This document shows, piece after piece, positions 36,121 to 45,393 of a stretch of 64,000 nucleotides of DNA. The notes under the pieces are model-generated. The model made no database searches. It had not been told where the DNA came from and worked only from the letters and a program-made list of their open reading frames with translations. Origin of the DNA: Mycobacterium simulans (GTDB lineage Bacteria > Actinomycetota > Actinomycetes > Mycobacteriales > Mycobacteriaceae); contig NZ_OCVX01000003.1 of NCBI RefSeq assembly GCF_900232995.1, positions 103,781 to 167,780 of the forward strand. The letters are read 5' to 3'. Made by a program: the position numbers and the translations under genes. Every line of letters starts with the position of its first letter. Position 1 is the first letter of the stretch.

Positions 36121-39100
36121 GCCGCTCCTGTCTGGTGCACTTCGGTGGCATCGATGAGATGTGTTGTGTGCCTGACGATTGCCGCCCCTCCCAGGTCCCG
36201 GGCGGTATCGCGGGCGCGATGCAGCATCGCCAGAGCCCGTGGCTTGTCTGCGTCGGCATTTCGCGACAGCAGCATCTCCGCCCAGTACTGCATGTTCCGT
36301 GCCTCAAACAGCGGCGCGCCGATGCGGTCGTGCAGTGTGCTTGCTGCGGCGAAATGCTGTTCGGCGTCATCGAATCGGCCAAGCGCGCCCGCCAGGCGTC
36401 CGAGGATCGTGCCGGCCGACGAGAAGGCGATCGGGACGGGGTAGATCAGGTGGGCGCGGTAGGGGTACAGCAGGTCATAGATCTCCGCGATGGCATCGCG
36501 GTCGCCAAGGCGCACCGCGGTTAAGCCCCAATGCGCCAGGGCATACAGCCGCAGGTAGTCCTGGTTCAGCGACCCGAAACCGGCTTGGATCACCTCGTCG
36601 AGCAGGTCGCCTGCCTCGTCGTACCGGCCGTGTTCGGTGAGGTAGAACGACAGTCTGGCCGGTATCGAAGACAGGCCAGGCGCAAGTTTTCTCAACTGGA
36701 AGTTCGCGTCGATGATTTCCTCGTCGATCCGATCCTGTTCGTATCGCACGTAGTTGAACTGGGGGCTGTAGAAAACGGCTGCGTCTGGAAAGCCGAGGGC
36801 CATCCCGACCGCCAGCCCGTCGCGGGAATGCCTGTCGGCGAGCTCCAGATCGCCGTCGACCGATGCCATCACTGTCGCGAGAAACAGTGCCACCCAACGT
36901 ATCCGGGGCTGACCGGTTTGCTCGGAGAGCAGCCACGCTCGGCGCGCGCACTCGCGGGCTTCGTCGATGTCGGCGACTTCGACCGTGGCGATAAATCTCA
37001 TGGCCGCGGCCATGCAGCCGAGGAATGGGTCATCCACACCATCGGCCAGGGCCAGCAGCTCGCCGGTGAGCCCCAGCCGCTCGGCCATTAGATCGGGTCG
37101 CATCGCCAATGCCGAGGTGACCAACTCCAGCACCTTCGCCAGTGCGTGTTTGTCGGCGCCGTGGCGCGCCAACACCAGCGCCTCGTCGATGAGCGGGCGT
37201 ATCCGAGTGGCGAAATCCCAGTCGACGCACGCTTCGGCGGCCAGCTGCGCCAGCAAAAGGGGCCGATGGGGGGAACCGGCGGGCACCACATCGATGGCCG
37301 CTTGCAACCCCGCGATCCGCTCGGTGTCGACATCGCCACAGTTGCTCAGCCAGCCGCGGGTGTTGGTGATCGCGGCTCTGGCCATGCGCTCCCGGTCGCC
37401 GATACCTGACGCGATCCCACCGGCGGCCAGCAACGTATCGCGGTAGGCCGGCTCCCCGGTCTGCCACTGCGCTTCGCCCATGAGGATCATCAGGTCGCAG
37501 CGATCGGCCTCGCTGACATTGCGTGCCTTCCCGAGCTGCTCGAGAGCCTGGGCGAACCAGCGCAGCGCCTCATCCGGGGCCAGCTGCGCAAGAGCGCGCT
37601 CGCCGGCGCGACGTGCATAGGAGATCGCCTTGCCGGAGCTGGCCGCCGGCCCCGCGGCCGCCCAGTGGTAGGCCAGCTCGCCAAGCCTCTCATCGACGTC
37701 GCCCCGGGCGATGTCTTCGATGGCTTGGGCGATCTGGAGGTGAAGCCGTGCACGTCGGGTTCGGCTAAGGGCCTCGCACAGCGTGTGGTTGATCAGCGCG
37801 TGCGCGAACACGAACCGCCCCAACGCTTCTGGACTCTCCCTCAACACCGACCCGGCTACCGCCGACTCCAGCGCAGCGAGCAGGTCGTCCTCGCAGCGTT
37901 CGCTGACCACCGACAGCAGCTCAAGATCGAACTCACGCCCAATCACCGCGGCAGCGCTCAAAACGCTGACGACGTCGGATCCGAGCCGGTGGATCCGCTG
38001 AGCGACCACGTCACGGACGCTGCGCGGGATACGCAACTTGCCGATCTCGGCGGTAACGACATAGTGGCCACTGTCGCCCTGCACAATCCCCCCGGACTCG
38101 ACGAGATCGCGCAGGATTTCGGTGACAAAGAAAGGGTTGCCGTCGCTCTCACGACACACCGCCGCGGCCAGCCTGCGACCCTTGGAGGTGAGCTCATGAC
38201 CCGCGGCGGCCGCTATCAGCGACTCGACCTCCTGCTGCGCCAGGCCCTGCAATGTCACCCACTCCACACCGGCTTCTCGACGCAGATCGGCCAGCAACGC
38301 ACTAAGCGGATGATTCGCATCGATCTCGCTGTCGCGGTATGTGCACAAGAACAACAGGCGCGCTTGCACCACATGCGCGACGACGTGCTTCAAAAGTGCC
38401 AGCGACGGTTTGTCGGACCAGTGCAGATCATCGAGCAACACCACCACCAAGAGCCCCTGGGCGGCCGCGCACTGCAACAGTCCGACGACCGCCCCAAACA
38501 GCAGGCACCGCTCCGCCGCCGGGTCACCGACCCGCGGCGCGGGCACGTTGGGCAGCCGGCGCGCCAGCTCGGGCACTAGCCGGCACAGTTCGCCGCCGTG
38601 CTCGCCCACATGCTGGGCCAACACCTCCATCGGGGCATGCTCGACAAGGTCGCGCAACGCCTGCACCCAAGGCTGGTACGACGCTGCCAACTCCTCATCG
38701 CAATGCCCGAAAAGCACGGTGGCGCCCTCGGCGTGAGCCTCCGACACCAACTGCGCGGCTAACCGCGTCTTGCCGATGCCGGGCTCTCCGGCGATCAGCA
38801 CTACCTGGCGCGCTCCCTCGATTGCGAGCTGGCGCACCTGAGATAACCGGTCGCGGATGTCTTCGCGGCCCACATAAGTGGTTAACGGCAACACCTGCAA
38901 CCGCGGCGGCAGCGGGATGGTTGCACCCGCCAGCGACGCCCACAAAAGCTCCCACGCCGCCACCGGCTCGGGCAGGCCCTTCAGTTCGAGGTCGCCGACC
39001 GAACGGAACGTGTGCTCACCACGACGACCGACCATCACCCGGGTCACATCCGACAGCAACACCTGACCCGGATTTGCCTTGGCACACAGCCGCGCCGCCT

Positions 39101-39449
39101 CCACCACAGGAGGTCCGAACACATCCCCATCCGAGCGCGTCGCGTCGCCCATGCTGATCCCCACGCGCACCAACAGCTGTTCCGTGGCGTGGCGGTTGCG
39201 CAGTTCGTGGCGCTGCTGGATCGCTTGAGCGCATTCGACGGCAGCGGCCGCTGACGGCAGCACCACCATCACCCCGTCGCCGGTGTTCTTTACCTCGAAC
39301 CCGTCGGCGCCAGCAATCGCTCCGCGCAGCAGCCTAAAGTGTTCGACGCGCAGCTCCTCGGCGCGCTCCGGACCCACTCGCGACGCCAGCGCGGTCGAAT
39401 CGACCAGATCGGTGAACAAGACGGTAACGGTCTCAACCTGACCGGGCAT
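36117..39449 (-). CDS. Class III adenylate/guanylate cyclase-like domain fused to AAA ATPase and TPR-like region
   Basis: About 1110 aa. Cyclase domain (first ~170 residues): VLFTDLVDSTAL and FEVKNTGDGVMVVLPS supply the two metal Asp and the Lys, and SDGDVFGPPVVEAARLCA holds the Asp and Arg, but the transition-state Asn (VNxAAR) is Val. STAND/AAA ATPase follows: Walker A LIAGEPGIGKTRLAAQLV, Walker B VVLLDDLHW. The rest is helical repeats without a LuxR HTH. GTG 39452 and ATG 39449 are both possible starts. It overlaps the next gene by ATGA. Cyclase activity is doubtful without the Asn, yet the next protein has a cNMP-binding domain. Confidence 0.88.
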   Translation of the reverse strand: MPGQVETVTVLFTDLVDSTALASRVGPERAEELRVEHFRLLRGAIAGADGFEVKNTGDGVMVVLPSAAAAVECAQAIQQRHELRNRHATEQLLVRVGISMGDATRSDGDVFGPPVVEAARLCAKANPGQVLLSDVTRVMVGRRGEHTFRSVGDLELKGLPEPVAAWELLWASLAGATIPLPPRLQVLPLTTYVGREDIRDRLSQVRQLAIEGARQVVLIAGEPGIGKTRLAAQLVSEAHAEGATVLFGHCDEELAASYQPWVQALRDLVEHAPMEVLAQHVGEHGGELCRLVPELARRLPNVPAPRVGDPAAERCLLFGAVVGLLQCAAAQGLLVVVLLDDLHWSDKPSLALLKHVVAHVVQARLLFLCTYRDSEIDANHPLSALLADLRREAGVEWVTLQGLAQQEVESLIAAAAGHELTSKGRRLAAAVCRESDGNPFFVTEILRDLVESGGIVQGDSGHYVVTAEIGKLRIPRSVRDVVAQRIHRLGSDVVSVLSAAAVIGREFDLELLSVVSERCEDDLLAALESAVAGSVLRESPEALGRFVFAHALINHTLCEALSRTRRARLHLQIAQAIEDIARGDVDERLGELAYHWAAAGPAASSGKAISYARRAGERALAQLAPDEALRWFAQALEQLGKARNVSEADRCDLMILMGEAQWQTGEPAYRDTLLAAGGIASGIGDRERMARAAITNTRGWLSNCGDVDTERIAGLQAAIDVVPAGSPHRPLLLAQLAAEACVDWDFATRIRPLIDEALVLARHGADKHALAKVLELVTSALAMRPDLMAERLGLTGELLALADGVDDPFLGCMAAAMRFIATVEVADIDEARECARRAWLLSEQTGQPRIRWVALFLATVMASVDGDLELADRHSRDGLAVGMALGFPDAAVFYSPQFNYVRYEQDRIDEEIIDANFQLRKLAPGLSSIPARLSFYLTEHGRYDEAGDLLDEVIQAGFGSLNQDYLRLYALAHWGLTAVRLGDRDAIAEIYDLLYPYRAHLIYPVPIAFSSAGTILGRLAGALGRFDDAEQHFAAASTLHDRIGAPLFEARNMQYWAEMLLSRNADADKPRALAMLHRARDTARDLGGAAIVRHTTHLIDATEVHQTGAA

Positions 39450-39452
39450 CAC

Positions 39453-39815
39453 GCCTCACCGCCGTCACGTAAGTAGATGCGATGGACCTTCGACTCAGAC
39501 GTCATTGTTTTCCTGCCAAACGTTCTGCTCGGAAGGGTTCTGATCAGGGCCTTTCTGCTTGCTAGGTCACGGTATGCAGACCGCGTATCGGCGTCCAGTA
39601 CAAAATTGCGAACAGATTCATGCGTAATTCGCAACTGTGCTTGACCGCGACAGCCGTTGATGCAGTTCAGCCACGCCAGCCGTTACCAAAGCCCGATCGT
39701 CGGACCCACCACTACTGTCGTCGGCGTGGCTCAAATGCGCCCGGCCGTGGTGAGGAAGCCACCCCACGTGCTCAACGGCCGCCTCGGGCCAACCCCGGCA
39801 AATCGAGATGTTTAA
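39453..39815. other. Intergenic region upstream of the cyclase operon
   Basis: 363 nt between the PPE-MPTR stop and the cyclase start. It holds the shared 43-nt element (39582-39624). A minus-strand frame of 61 codons (39634-39449) ends in the cyclase start (TGATG) but has no recognisable domain and its first half lies in the promoter element, so it is not called; its last part (from ATG 39505) could be a short leader peptide. Confidence 0.5.
39582..39624 (-). promoter_or_regulatory. 43-nt element shared with the PPE-MPTR upstream region
   Basis: Matches 37 of 43 positions with 41837-41879; the invariant core is ATTGCGAACAGATT (plus strand). It lies about 130 nt before the cyclase start. On the minus strand it reads TTCGCA, 16 nt, then a GATAC-type box, which could be a promoter. 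Here the core is also part of an inverted repeat, TTGCGAA (39606-39612) and TTCGCAA (39628-39634). Confidence 0.6.
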
Positions 39816-41771
39816 CTAACGATGCAGAAATCCCGAGACGAAATCAATGGCATTAAAGCCGCCCGAGTTTTGCACACCGGAATTCGCAATGCCTGATGAC
39901 GCGCTCTGGCGGGTCGGATCGGCATCAAAATTGCCAAAGCCGGACTGCTCTTCGCCCGTGTTCCCAAATCCAGAAATGAAGCTTAAGTCGGAGATGCCGG
40001 TGGCCTTGTTGTTGAAACCTGAAGCTATATTGCCCAGATTGCCGTAACCTGACAGCGACTGGCCCGCATTGCCGATTCCCGAGTTCTGCAACGTACCTGA
40101 GTTTTGCATGCCCGAGTTTCCCTTGCCAGAGTTATAGAAGCCCGAATTTCCGCTGCCAGTGTTTCCGAATCCTGAGTTCGGGCCGGTGCCATCGCCCGAG
40201 CTACCGAAGCCAGTGTTCAGGTTGCCAGAGTTATAACCTCCGGTATTCGTATCGCCCGAGTTTCCCCAGCCGGTATTCGTCGATCCGGAATTATAGAAGC
40301 CCGAATTAGAGTCGCCACCGTTAAAACTACCCGAGTTAAGCAACCCCGAATTGAAGTCACCGGTGTTAAGGAAGCCACCGTTAAAACTTCCGGTGTTGAG
40401 GTCACCCGCGTTTGCAAAGCCGGTATTGCTGCCGCCGGCGTTGCCAAAGCCGGTGTTGACATCTCGCGCATTCCCGATGCCGGTATTGACTAAGCCCGAG
40501 TTCCCGAATCCGGTGTTTATTTCGCCCGAGTTCCCGAAGCCTGTGTTGACCCAACCCGAGTTCCCGACGCCTACGTTACCGTTGCCCGAGTTAAAGAAAC
40601 CGATGTTGTTGGTGCCCGAGTTCCCGAAGCCGATATTCCCGCTACCCGAGTTCAGCCCGCCGAAGCCCACCTGGTTATTACCAGTGAGCCCGATGCCTAT
40701 GTTATTGCTGCCAGTGTTCCCGAAGCCGAAGTTGTTGCTGCCGGTGTTCCCCAAGCCGAAGTTGTAGCTCCCGGCGTTGCCGAAGCCAATGTTTGCGTTA
40801 CCGACGTTTCCGCCGCCGAAGTTTCCGTTGCCAGAGTTACCTATGCCGACGTTTCCATCGCCGGGTGAGGGCTCCAACGGAAGGCCAATGTTTGGGCCCC
40901 CGTTTCCGATACCAATGTTCCCATTGCCGAAGTTCCCGAAGCCGAAGTTTTGGTTGCCGAAGTTCCCGCCACCCACGTTGGAGTTGCCGACGTTGCCGCT
41001 ACCCACGTTGAAGCTTGCCGCGATACCCCGCGCGACGCTTCCGTTGCCGCTACCCAGGTTGGAGTTGCCGAAGTTCCCGCTGCCCACGTTGAAGCTCGAA
41101 GCTTGCCCAAGGAAACCGCTGCCATTTCCGCTGCCCAGGTTGGAGTTGCCGAAGTTTCCGTTGCCAAGGTTTTGGTCGCCGGTGTTGCCATTCCCGAGAT
41201 TGAGGCTGCCGCGGTTGCCGATCCCCAAGCTGGGCAGAGTCTGCAACAAATCCCGCATAGTGCTCTGCACTGGCACCAACTGGGCAGCCGCCGCCGACGC
41301 CCCGCCGTAATAACTCACCATCGCCGAGACATCCGCAGCCCACATCGCCTCGTAGTGCGCCTCGGTGGCGGCGATCGCCGGCGCGTTTTGACCAAACAGA
41401 TTCGCCACCACCAACGACACCAGCTCAGAGCGATTGGCCGCCACCACCGCCGGATGCACCGTGGCCGCGCGCGCCGCATCAAACACCACGGCCACGTTTG
41501 CGGCTTGAATCGACGCTTGCTCGGCTTGAGCAGCTGCCGCGCGCAACCACGCGGCATACCTCTCCGCCACGCCCGTCATCGCCTGCGCGGCTGGACCCTG
41601 CCATGCCTGACCACCCAGCCCCGACGTCACCGACGAGAAGCCCGCAACCGCCGACTGCAGCTCGCTGGCCAGATTGTCCCAAGCGTTCGCGGCTGCCAGC
41701 ATCGGCCCCGAGCCCGCACCCGCGAACATCAACGCCGAATTGATCTCCGGCGGCAATACCGAAAAGTTCAT
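39816..41771 (-). CDS. PPE family protein, MPTR subgroup
   Basis: 651 aa. N-terminal PPE domain from [20 protein letters not shown] through the WxG turn [10 protein letters not shown] and Ala-rich helices to about residue 180. From about residue 190 to 600 it consists of pentapeptide-like major polymorphic tandem repeats, NxGxGNxG (for example [28 protein letters not shown]), which fold as a beta-helix. It ends without a known C-terminal domain. ATG 41771 gives the usual PPE start; ATG 41780, 9 nt upstream, is equally in frame. The MPTR class is secreted by ESX-5 in pathogenic mycobacteria. It shares an upstream element with the cyclase operon that follows. Confidence 0.93.
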   Translation of the reverse strand: MNFSVLPPEINSALMFAGAGSGPMLAAANAWDNLASELQSAVAGFSSVTSGLGGQAWQGPAAQAMTGVAERYAAWLRAAAAQAEQASIQAANVAVVFDAARAATVHPAVVAANRSELVSLVVANLFGQNAPAIAATEAHYEAMWAADVSAMVSYYGGASAAAAQLVPVQSTMRDLLQTLPSLGIGNRGSLNLGNGNTGDQNLGNGNFGNSNLGSGNGSGFLGQASSFNVGSGNFGNSNLGSGNGSVARGIAASFNVGSGNVGNSNVGGGNFGNQNFGFGNFGNGNIGIGNGGPNIGLPLEPSPGDGNVGIGNSGNGNFGGGNVGNANIGFGNAGSYNFGLGNTGSNNFGFGNTGSNNIGIGLTGNNQVGFGGLNSGSGNIGFGNSGTNNIGFFNSGNGNVGVGNSGWVNTGFGNSGEINTGFGNSGLVNTGIGNARDVNTGFGNAGGSNTGFANAGDLNTGSFNGGFLNTGDFNSGLLNSGSFNGGDSNSGFYNSGSTNTGWGNSGDTNTGGYNSGNLNTGFGSSGDGTGPNSGFGNTGSGNSGFYNSGKGNSGMQNSGTLQNSGIGNAGQSLSGYGNLGNIASGFNNKATGISDLSFISGFGNTGEEQSGFGNFDADPTRQSASSGIANSGVQNSGGFNAIDFVSGFLHR

Positions 41772-42328
41772 GACGGTCATCAGCTTTCTGCGGTACACGC
41801 GGATCTGGCCTGGTTATGAGCCCACGCTAGGAAGCGCGCGTATATGCGTCTAGTAAAAGATTGCGAACAGATTGATGCGATATCCGCATGTTTCGTGGTC
41901 CCTGGGAGCGCCACCAACTGCGCGCGGGAAGGTCGGTACGAAAGCTCCGCCACTGTGAGAGCCGCTCCGCAGGATCACCGAATCTTCGTAATACACAAGG
42001 GTTTTAGGCCGGTCCGCTGATGTGAGAGTTGAAAGCAGAGTGATCAGCGGTAGGGTCACGCGAGTCTACGACGACTTCAGACCTGGGCCGCTCTTCTTGG
42101 AGATACTCTTGCGCCTAGCTGTCGATCAGCGAACGGCGGCAAATACCCATTCGCCATCCAACCGATCGCTGTCGGTGGTGCGAGTTCGGGTTCGTCGATT
42201 GCGATCTCGACGATGTCGGGTTGTGGTGTTGTTGTTTGAACAACCCATGACGGTGACGACAAAAGCGACATCAGCAGAACCGTTGCTGCTCAACAAGATA
42301 GGCCCTGCGCGGCGTTGCCGAGCTGCTG
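41772..42328. other. Intergenic region between the Rv0730-like GNAT and the PPE-MPTR gene
   Basis: 557 nt. The part next to the PPE gene contains the 43-nt shared element (41837-41879). Around 42233-42247 there is a short palindrome (GTTGTTTGAACAAC). A minus-strand frame of 64 codons (42271-42077) has no ribosome site and no recognised domain. I see no RNA gene. Confidence 0.5.
41837..41879 (-). promoter_or_regulatory. 43-nt element upstream of the PPE-MPTR gene
   Basis: Second copy of the element at 39582-39624, located 66 nt upstream of ATG 41771. Minus-strand reading: AATCTGTTCGCAATCTTTTA, then TAGACGCATATACGCG. TTCGCA and ATATAC, 16 nt apart, are a possible -35/-10 pair. Confidence 0.6.
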
Positions 42329-43015
42329 CTAGCTGGGGTGGGCGGCGGGCGCACGGGCGACCATCGGTACGGCCGGGAAGGCCCATGCCATCTCCGATCG
42401 CGACTTGCGCAGCGCCGCAGTGCCATAACCCTTCTTGCGATGGTCGGGATGGATCCAGATCCGCACGTCCACCTCGCCGTGGACCAGCTCACCGAATACC
42501 AGGCCGACCTTCTCGCCGGAATCGACAGCAACGAACCACGCAGCCTCTTCGTCCTGCACCCGTCGCATCGCCGCGCGGATCTCGTCGTCGACGCTACCGG
42601 CCGGTCCACCGGATCCGTCGCCGGCGGCGCCGATTTCCGCGGTGCGCGTGGCGAAGATGTCACGATCCTCAGCGGCGGAGAAGGGGCGCAGCTCGAGGGT
42701 TTCACCCGAACTCGCCGGGCGCTCTTTGAGGGTAAAGCTGAGCTGTTTGTTCAGGTCTTCAAGTTCGGCGAGGATCTTCTTACGCACGTCCTGGGTGAGT
42801 TGGTCTAGCGACATGCTCATTACCGCTTCGGCGCCGAGGTGCGACGTGCCGAGCAGTGCGACGATCGCCTCAATCGCGGCGGCCTTGTTCTCGGCCTCCA
42901 CGATGGCGTCGGTTACCTCATGCCGGCGTTCGAGCGCGGCGAGCAATGCATCTGCGATCTCTCGACGGGTTGCAGTCTGGTCGTGGTCTGTCATTGCATA
43001 AGGGTAGAACGACAT
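42329..43015 (-). CDS. GNAT-family N-acetyltransferase
   Basis: 228 aa. The N-terminal half is helical and charged (REIADALLAALERRHEVTDA, KKILAELEDLNKQLSF) and the C-terminal half is the GNAT fold: AAWFVAVDSGEKVGLVFGEL, VDVRIWIHPDHRKKGYGTAA, where RKKGYG is the acetyl-CoA motif. The H37Rv equivalent is Rv0730, also next to xylB. ATG 43015 is the first start outside xylB; ATG 42994 is possible. Substrate unknown. It lies 20 nt after the xylB stop and is probably co-transcribed. Confidence 0.82.
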   Translation of the reverse strand: MSFYPYAMTDHDQTATRREIADALLAALERRHEVTDAIVEAENKAAAIEAIVALLGTSHLGAEAVMSMSLDQLTQDVRKKILAELEDLNKQLSFTLKERPASSGETLELRPFSAAEDRDIFATRTAEIGAAGDGSGGPAGSVDDEIRAAMRRVQDEEAAWFVAVDSGEKVGLVFGELVHGEVDVRIWIHPDHRKKGYGTAALRKSRSEMAWAFPAVPMVARAPAAHPS

Positions 43016-43035
43016 ACCGGGTATCGCGCCACCCG

Positions 43036-44382
43036 TTAAGCCAGCCGTGATCCGCTGAGCTCGAGGAACCGGCGATAGCGGTCTTTGGTCGGCCCCGTCC
43101 AGGTCGGCCGGGGCTCGACGACGCGCTCGATCCGGGCCCACCGGGCCGCGTCGGCGATGGTCGTTTCCAAACCTACGGCCATGCGCGCGAGGAAAGCCGC
43201 TCCCAGCGCCGCGCCCTCGGCAACCCGGGTCACCTCCACCGGACGACCGGTCGCGTCGGCTATGGCCTGCATCCACGGCTGCACCCGCGTGCCGCCACCT
43301 GAAGCGACAATGCGCGAGACCGGCGCGCCGCTCAGCTCGATGAGTTGGCGGACGACGAATGCGGATGCCTCGTAGGCCGCCCGCCGCAGGGCCGCCGCAT
43401 CCTGAGTGAGATCCAGGCCGTCGAGCACGGCGCGGCGATCGGGATCATGCAGAGGAGTGCGCTCGCCGCGTATGTACGGCAACCACACCGGCACCCGCCG
43501 CGGATCGACCGCCTCCGGATCGCCCGGTCCGAAGACGCGATCCACCCAACCGAGGAACAACCCGCCGGCGTTGCTGGCGCCGCCGATCTGGCTCTTACCT
43601 GCGGCCGTATGCGGGATGGTCCAGAGGCCGGGCACCTGCCGGGCCTCGGAGATGGTCGTCCACACGATCAATGTGGTGCCACACAGCACCAGCACGTCGC
43701 CGTCGTTGTCGGCGCCGGCCACAAGCTGTTCACACAAGGCGTCGATGGTGCCGACCGCCAGCACCGAGCCGGTGCCGTGCACTTGCCCGGCAGCCGCTCC
43801 GAAGGTTTCCACCCGCGGCATGCGGTCGACCGTCACACCGCACTCGGCGCACACCGCGGAGCTCCATCCAGTCCCATCGAATAACGGAAGGCTCGTTATC
43901 GCGGTGGCGAAATCGATCACCGCCTCGCCCGCCAACGCGTGGTTGGCCACCGCGGGCGCCGGCCAACACCCGACCGCGTCCGGCGCCTGGGCCGCTGTCC
44001 AGCGCAGAAACTCGACCGCCTCACCCACCGCGGGTACCGGCTGCGCCGGTCTAGTTGAGGCACCGGGCACCTGTCCCCTGACGTCGCCATAGAGCAAGCC
44101 GGGCGTGAGGGGTCGGCCGGCAGCATCCACGGCGGTCAGCGAGGGCACCATCGCCGAAACGGCCACCGCTCGAGCACTCGGCTGAGCCAGCTGTTCTAGT
44201 GCCGTCAACGGCCCACGCCGCCACGCCTCGTCGGCGTCGTGCTCTAGCTGGTCGGGAGCGGGCACCCGCAGCTGATGCGGAATCCGCACCCGCGCCTTGA
44301 CGTTGCCGCTCTCGTCTGCGGCTATCGCTTTGACCGCGGTGGTGCCAACGTCGATGCCGATTGTGACGTCTTCACGTGACAC
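43036..44382 (-). CDS. xylB: FGGY-family carbohydrate kinase (xylulokinase-like)
   Basis: 448 aa. ASKHA fold: phosphate-1 TIGIDVGTTAVKAIAAD at the N-terminus, GLLYGDVRGQ, ADNDGDVLVLCGTTLIVW, IGGASNAGGLFLGW and RIVASGGGTRVQPWMQAIAD near the C-terminus. GTG 44382 begins MSREDVTIGIDVGTT; a longer frame runs antisense through serA2 and is rejected. In H37Rv xylB (Rv0729) lies divergent from serA2-fucA as here, suggesting one pathway for a pentose, deoxyhexose or related sugar. The named substrate xylulose is only an inherited annotation. Confidence 0.92.
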   Translation of the reverse strand: MSREDVTIGIDVGTTAVKAIAADESGNVKARVRIPHQLRVPAPDQLEHDADEAWRRGPLTALEQLAQPSARAVAVSAMVPSLTAVDAAGRPLTPGLLYGDVRGQVPGASTRPAQPVPAVGEAVEFLRWTAAQAPDAVGCWPAPAVANHALAGEAVIDFATAITSLPLFDGTGWSSAVCAECGVTVDRMPRVETFGAAAGQVHGTGSVLAVGTIDALCEQLVAGADNDGDVLVLCGTTLIVWTTISEARQVPGLWTIPHTAAGKSQIGGASNAGGLFLGWVDRVFGPGDPEAVDPRRVPVWLPYIRGERTPLHDPDRRAVLDGLDLTQDAAALRRAAYEASAFVVRQLIELSGAPVSRIVASGGGTRVQPWMQAIADATGRPVEVTRVAEGAALGAAFLARMAVGLETTIADAARWARIERVVEPRPTWTGPTKDRYRRFLELSGSRLA

Positions 44383-44412
44383 GGGCGCTACGGTACGCCA
44401 GCATTGACATAC

Positions 44413-45393
44413 GTGAGGTCTCGACCGCGTGCCCTGGTGACCGCCCCCCTGCGTGGCCCGGGGTTCGACAAGCTGAAGCGGCTGGCCGATGTGGTGTACG
44501 ACCCCTGGATCGATCAGACCCCGCTGCGGATCTACAGCGCCCAGCAGTTGGCCGAAAGGATCACCGCCGAAGCCGCCGATATCGTTGTGGTGGAAAGTGA
44601 TTCGGTGGGAGACCCCGTTTTCGAACTGCGCCTTCGCGCGATCGCGTCGACCCGCGGGGATCCGAATAACATCGACGTCGCCGGCGCCACCGCGGCCGGC
44701 ATTCCGGTGCTGAACACCCCGGCCCGCAACGCCGACGCGGTCGCCGAGATGACGGTGGCTCTGCTGCTGGCCGTCACCCGCCATATCGTGACCGCCGACG
44801 CAGATGTGCGGTCGGGCAATATGTTTCGCGACGGCATGATTCCTTACCAGCGCTTCCGCGGTTGGGAGATCGCCGGGCGCACCGCCGGGCTGGTCGGGCT
44901 GGGCGCCGTCGGCCGGGCCACCCAGTGGCGGTTGTCCGGGCTGGGGCTGCGGGTCATCGCGCACGATCCGTACAACGACGATGCCCGGCACAGCCTGGAC
45001 GAACTGCTTGCCGAATCGGACATCGTCTCCATCCACGCACCGGTCACCGACGACACGGTCGGCATGATCGGCGCCAAGCAGTTCGCCGCGATGCGCGACG
45101 GTGTCGTCTTCCTCAACACCGCCCGGGCCCAGCTACATGACACCGACGCGCTCGTCGAGGCCCTGCGCGCCGGCAAGATCGCCGCCGCCGGCCTGGATCA
45201 TTTCGCGGGCGAGTGGCTGCCGGCCGATCATCCGCTGACGGCGATGGCCAACGTCGTCCTCACCCCGCACATCGGCGGAGCCACGTGGAACACTGAGGCC
45301 CGGCAGGCGCAGATGGTCGCCGACGACCTGGAGGCGCTGCTATCCGGCAGTGCGCCCGCCCATATCGTCAACCCGGAGGTGCTGCGCTCATGA
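44413..45393 (+). CDS. serA2: D-isomer 2-hydroxyacid dehydrogenase (phosphoglycerate dehydrogenase-like)
   Basis: 326 aa. NAD-binding GLVGLGAVGRATQWRL, NTPARNADAVAEMTVALLLA, the catalytic Arg region VFLNTARAQLHDTDAL, Glu/His of LDHFAGEWLPADHPL and TPHIGGATWNTEARQAQM (catalytic His). It lacks the ACT/ASB domains of true serine-pathway SerA. GTG 44413 gives the N-terminus RSRPRALVTAPLRG; TTG 44404 is possible. Divergent from xylB with a 30-nt spacer that must hold both promoters. Its stop overlaps fucA (ATGA). Confidence 0.9.
   Translation: MRSRPRALVTAPLRGPGFDKLKRLADVVYDPWIDQTPLRIYSAQQLAERITAEAADIVVVESDSVGDPVFELRLRAIASTRGDPNNIDVAGATAAGIPVLNTPARNADAVAEMTVALLLAVTRHIVTADADVRSGNMFRDGMIPYQRFRGWEIAGRTAGLVGLGAVGRATQWRLSGLGLRVIAHDPYNDDARHSLDELLAESDIVSIHAPVTDDTVGMIGAKQFAAMRDGVVFLNTARAQLHDTDALVEALRAGKIAAAGLDHFAGEWLPADHPLTAMANVVLTPHIGGATWNTEARQAQMVADDLEALLSGSAPAHIVNPEVLRS

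Noticed and set aside
39449..39634. 61-codon frame ending in the cyclase start codon
   Set aside because: It runs through the 43-nt promoter-like element and its N-terminal half shows no conservation clue; only a short leader peptide from 39505 remains possible.
39847..41310. Long plus-strand Pro/Leu/Lys-rich frames opposite the PPE-MPTR repeats
   Set aside because: They mirror the NxGxGN repeats on the other strand and have no ribosome sites; a composition artefact.
42077..42271. 64-codon minus-strand frame downstream of the GNAT gene
   Set aside because: No ribosome site, no recognisable domain, and codon pattern like non-coding sequence; kept only as a note in the intergenic entry.
43016..43276. 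N-terminal extension of the GNAT gene into xylB
   Set aside because: Lies within the xylB coding sequence and is Arg/Gly-rich shadow translation.
44383..45036. N-terminal extension of xylB antisense to serA2
   Set aside because: The FGGY kinase begins at GTG 44382 with its phosphate-binding motif; the extension is a high-GC shadow of serA2.
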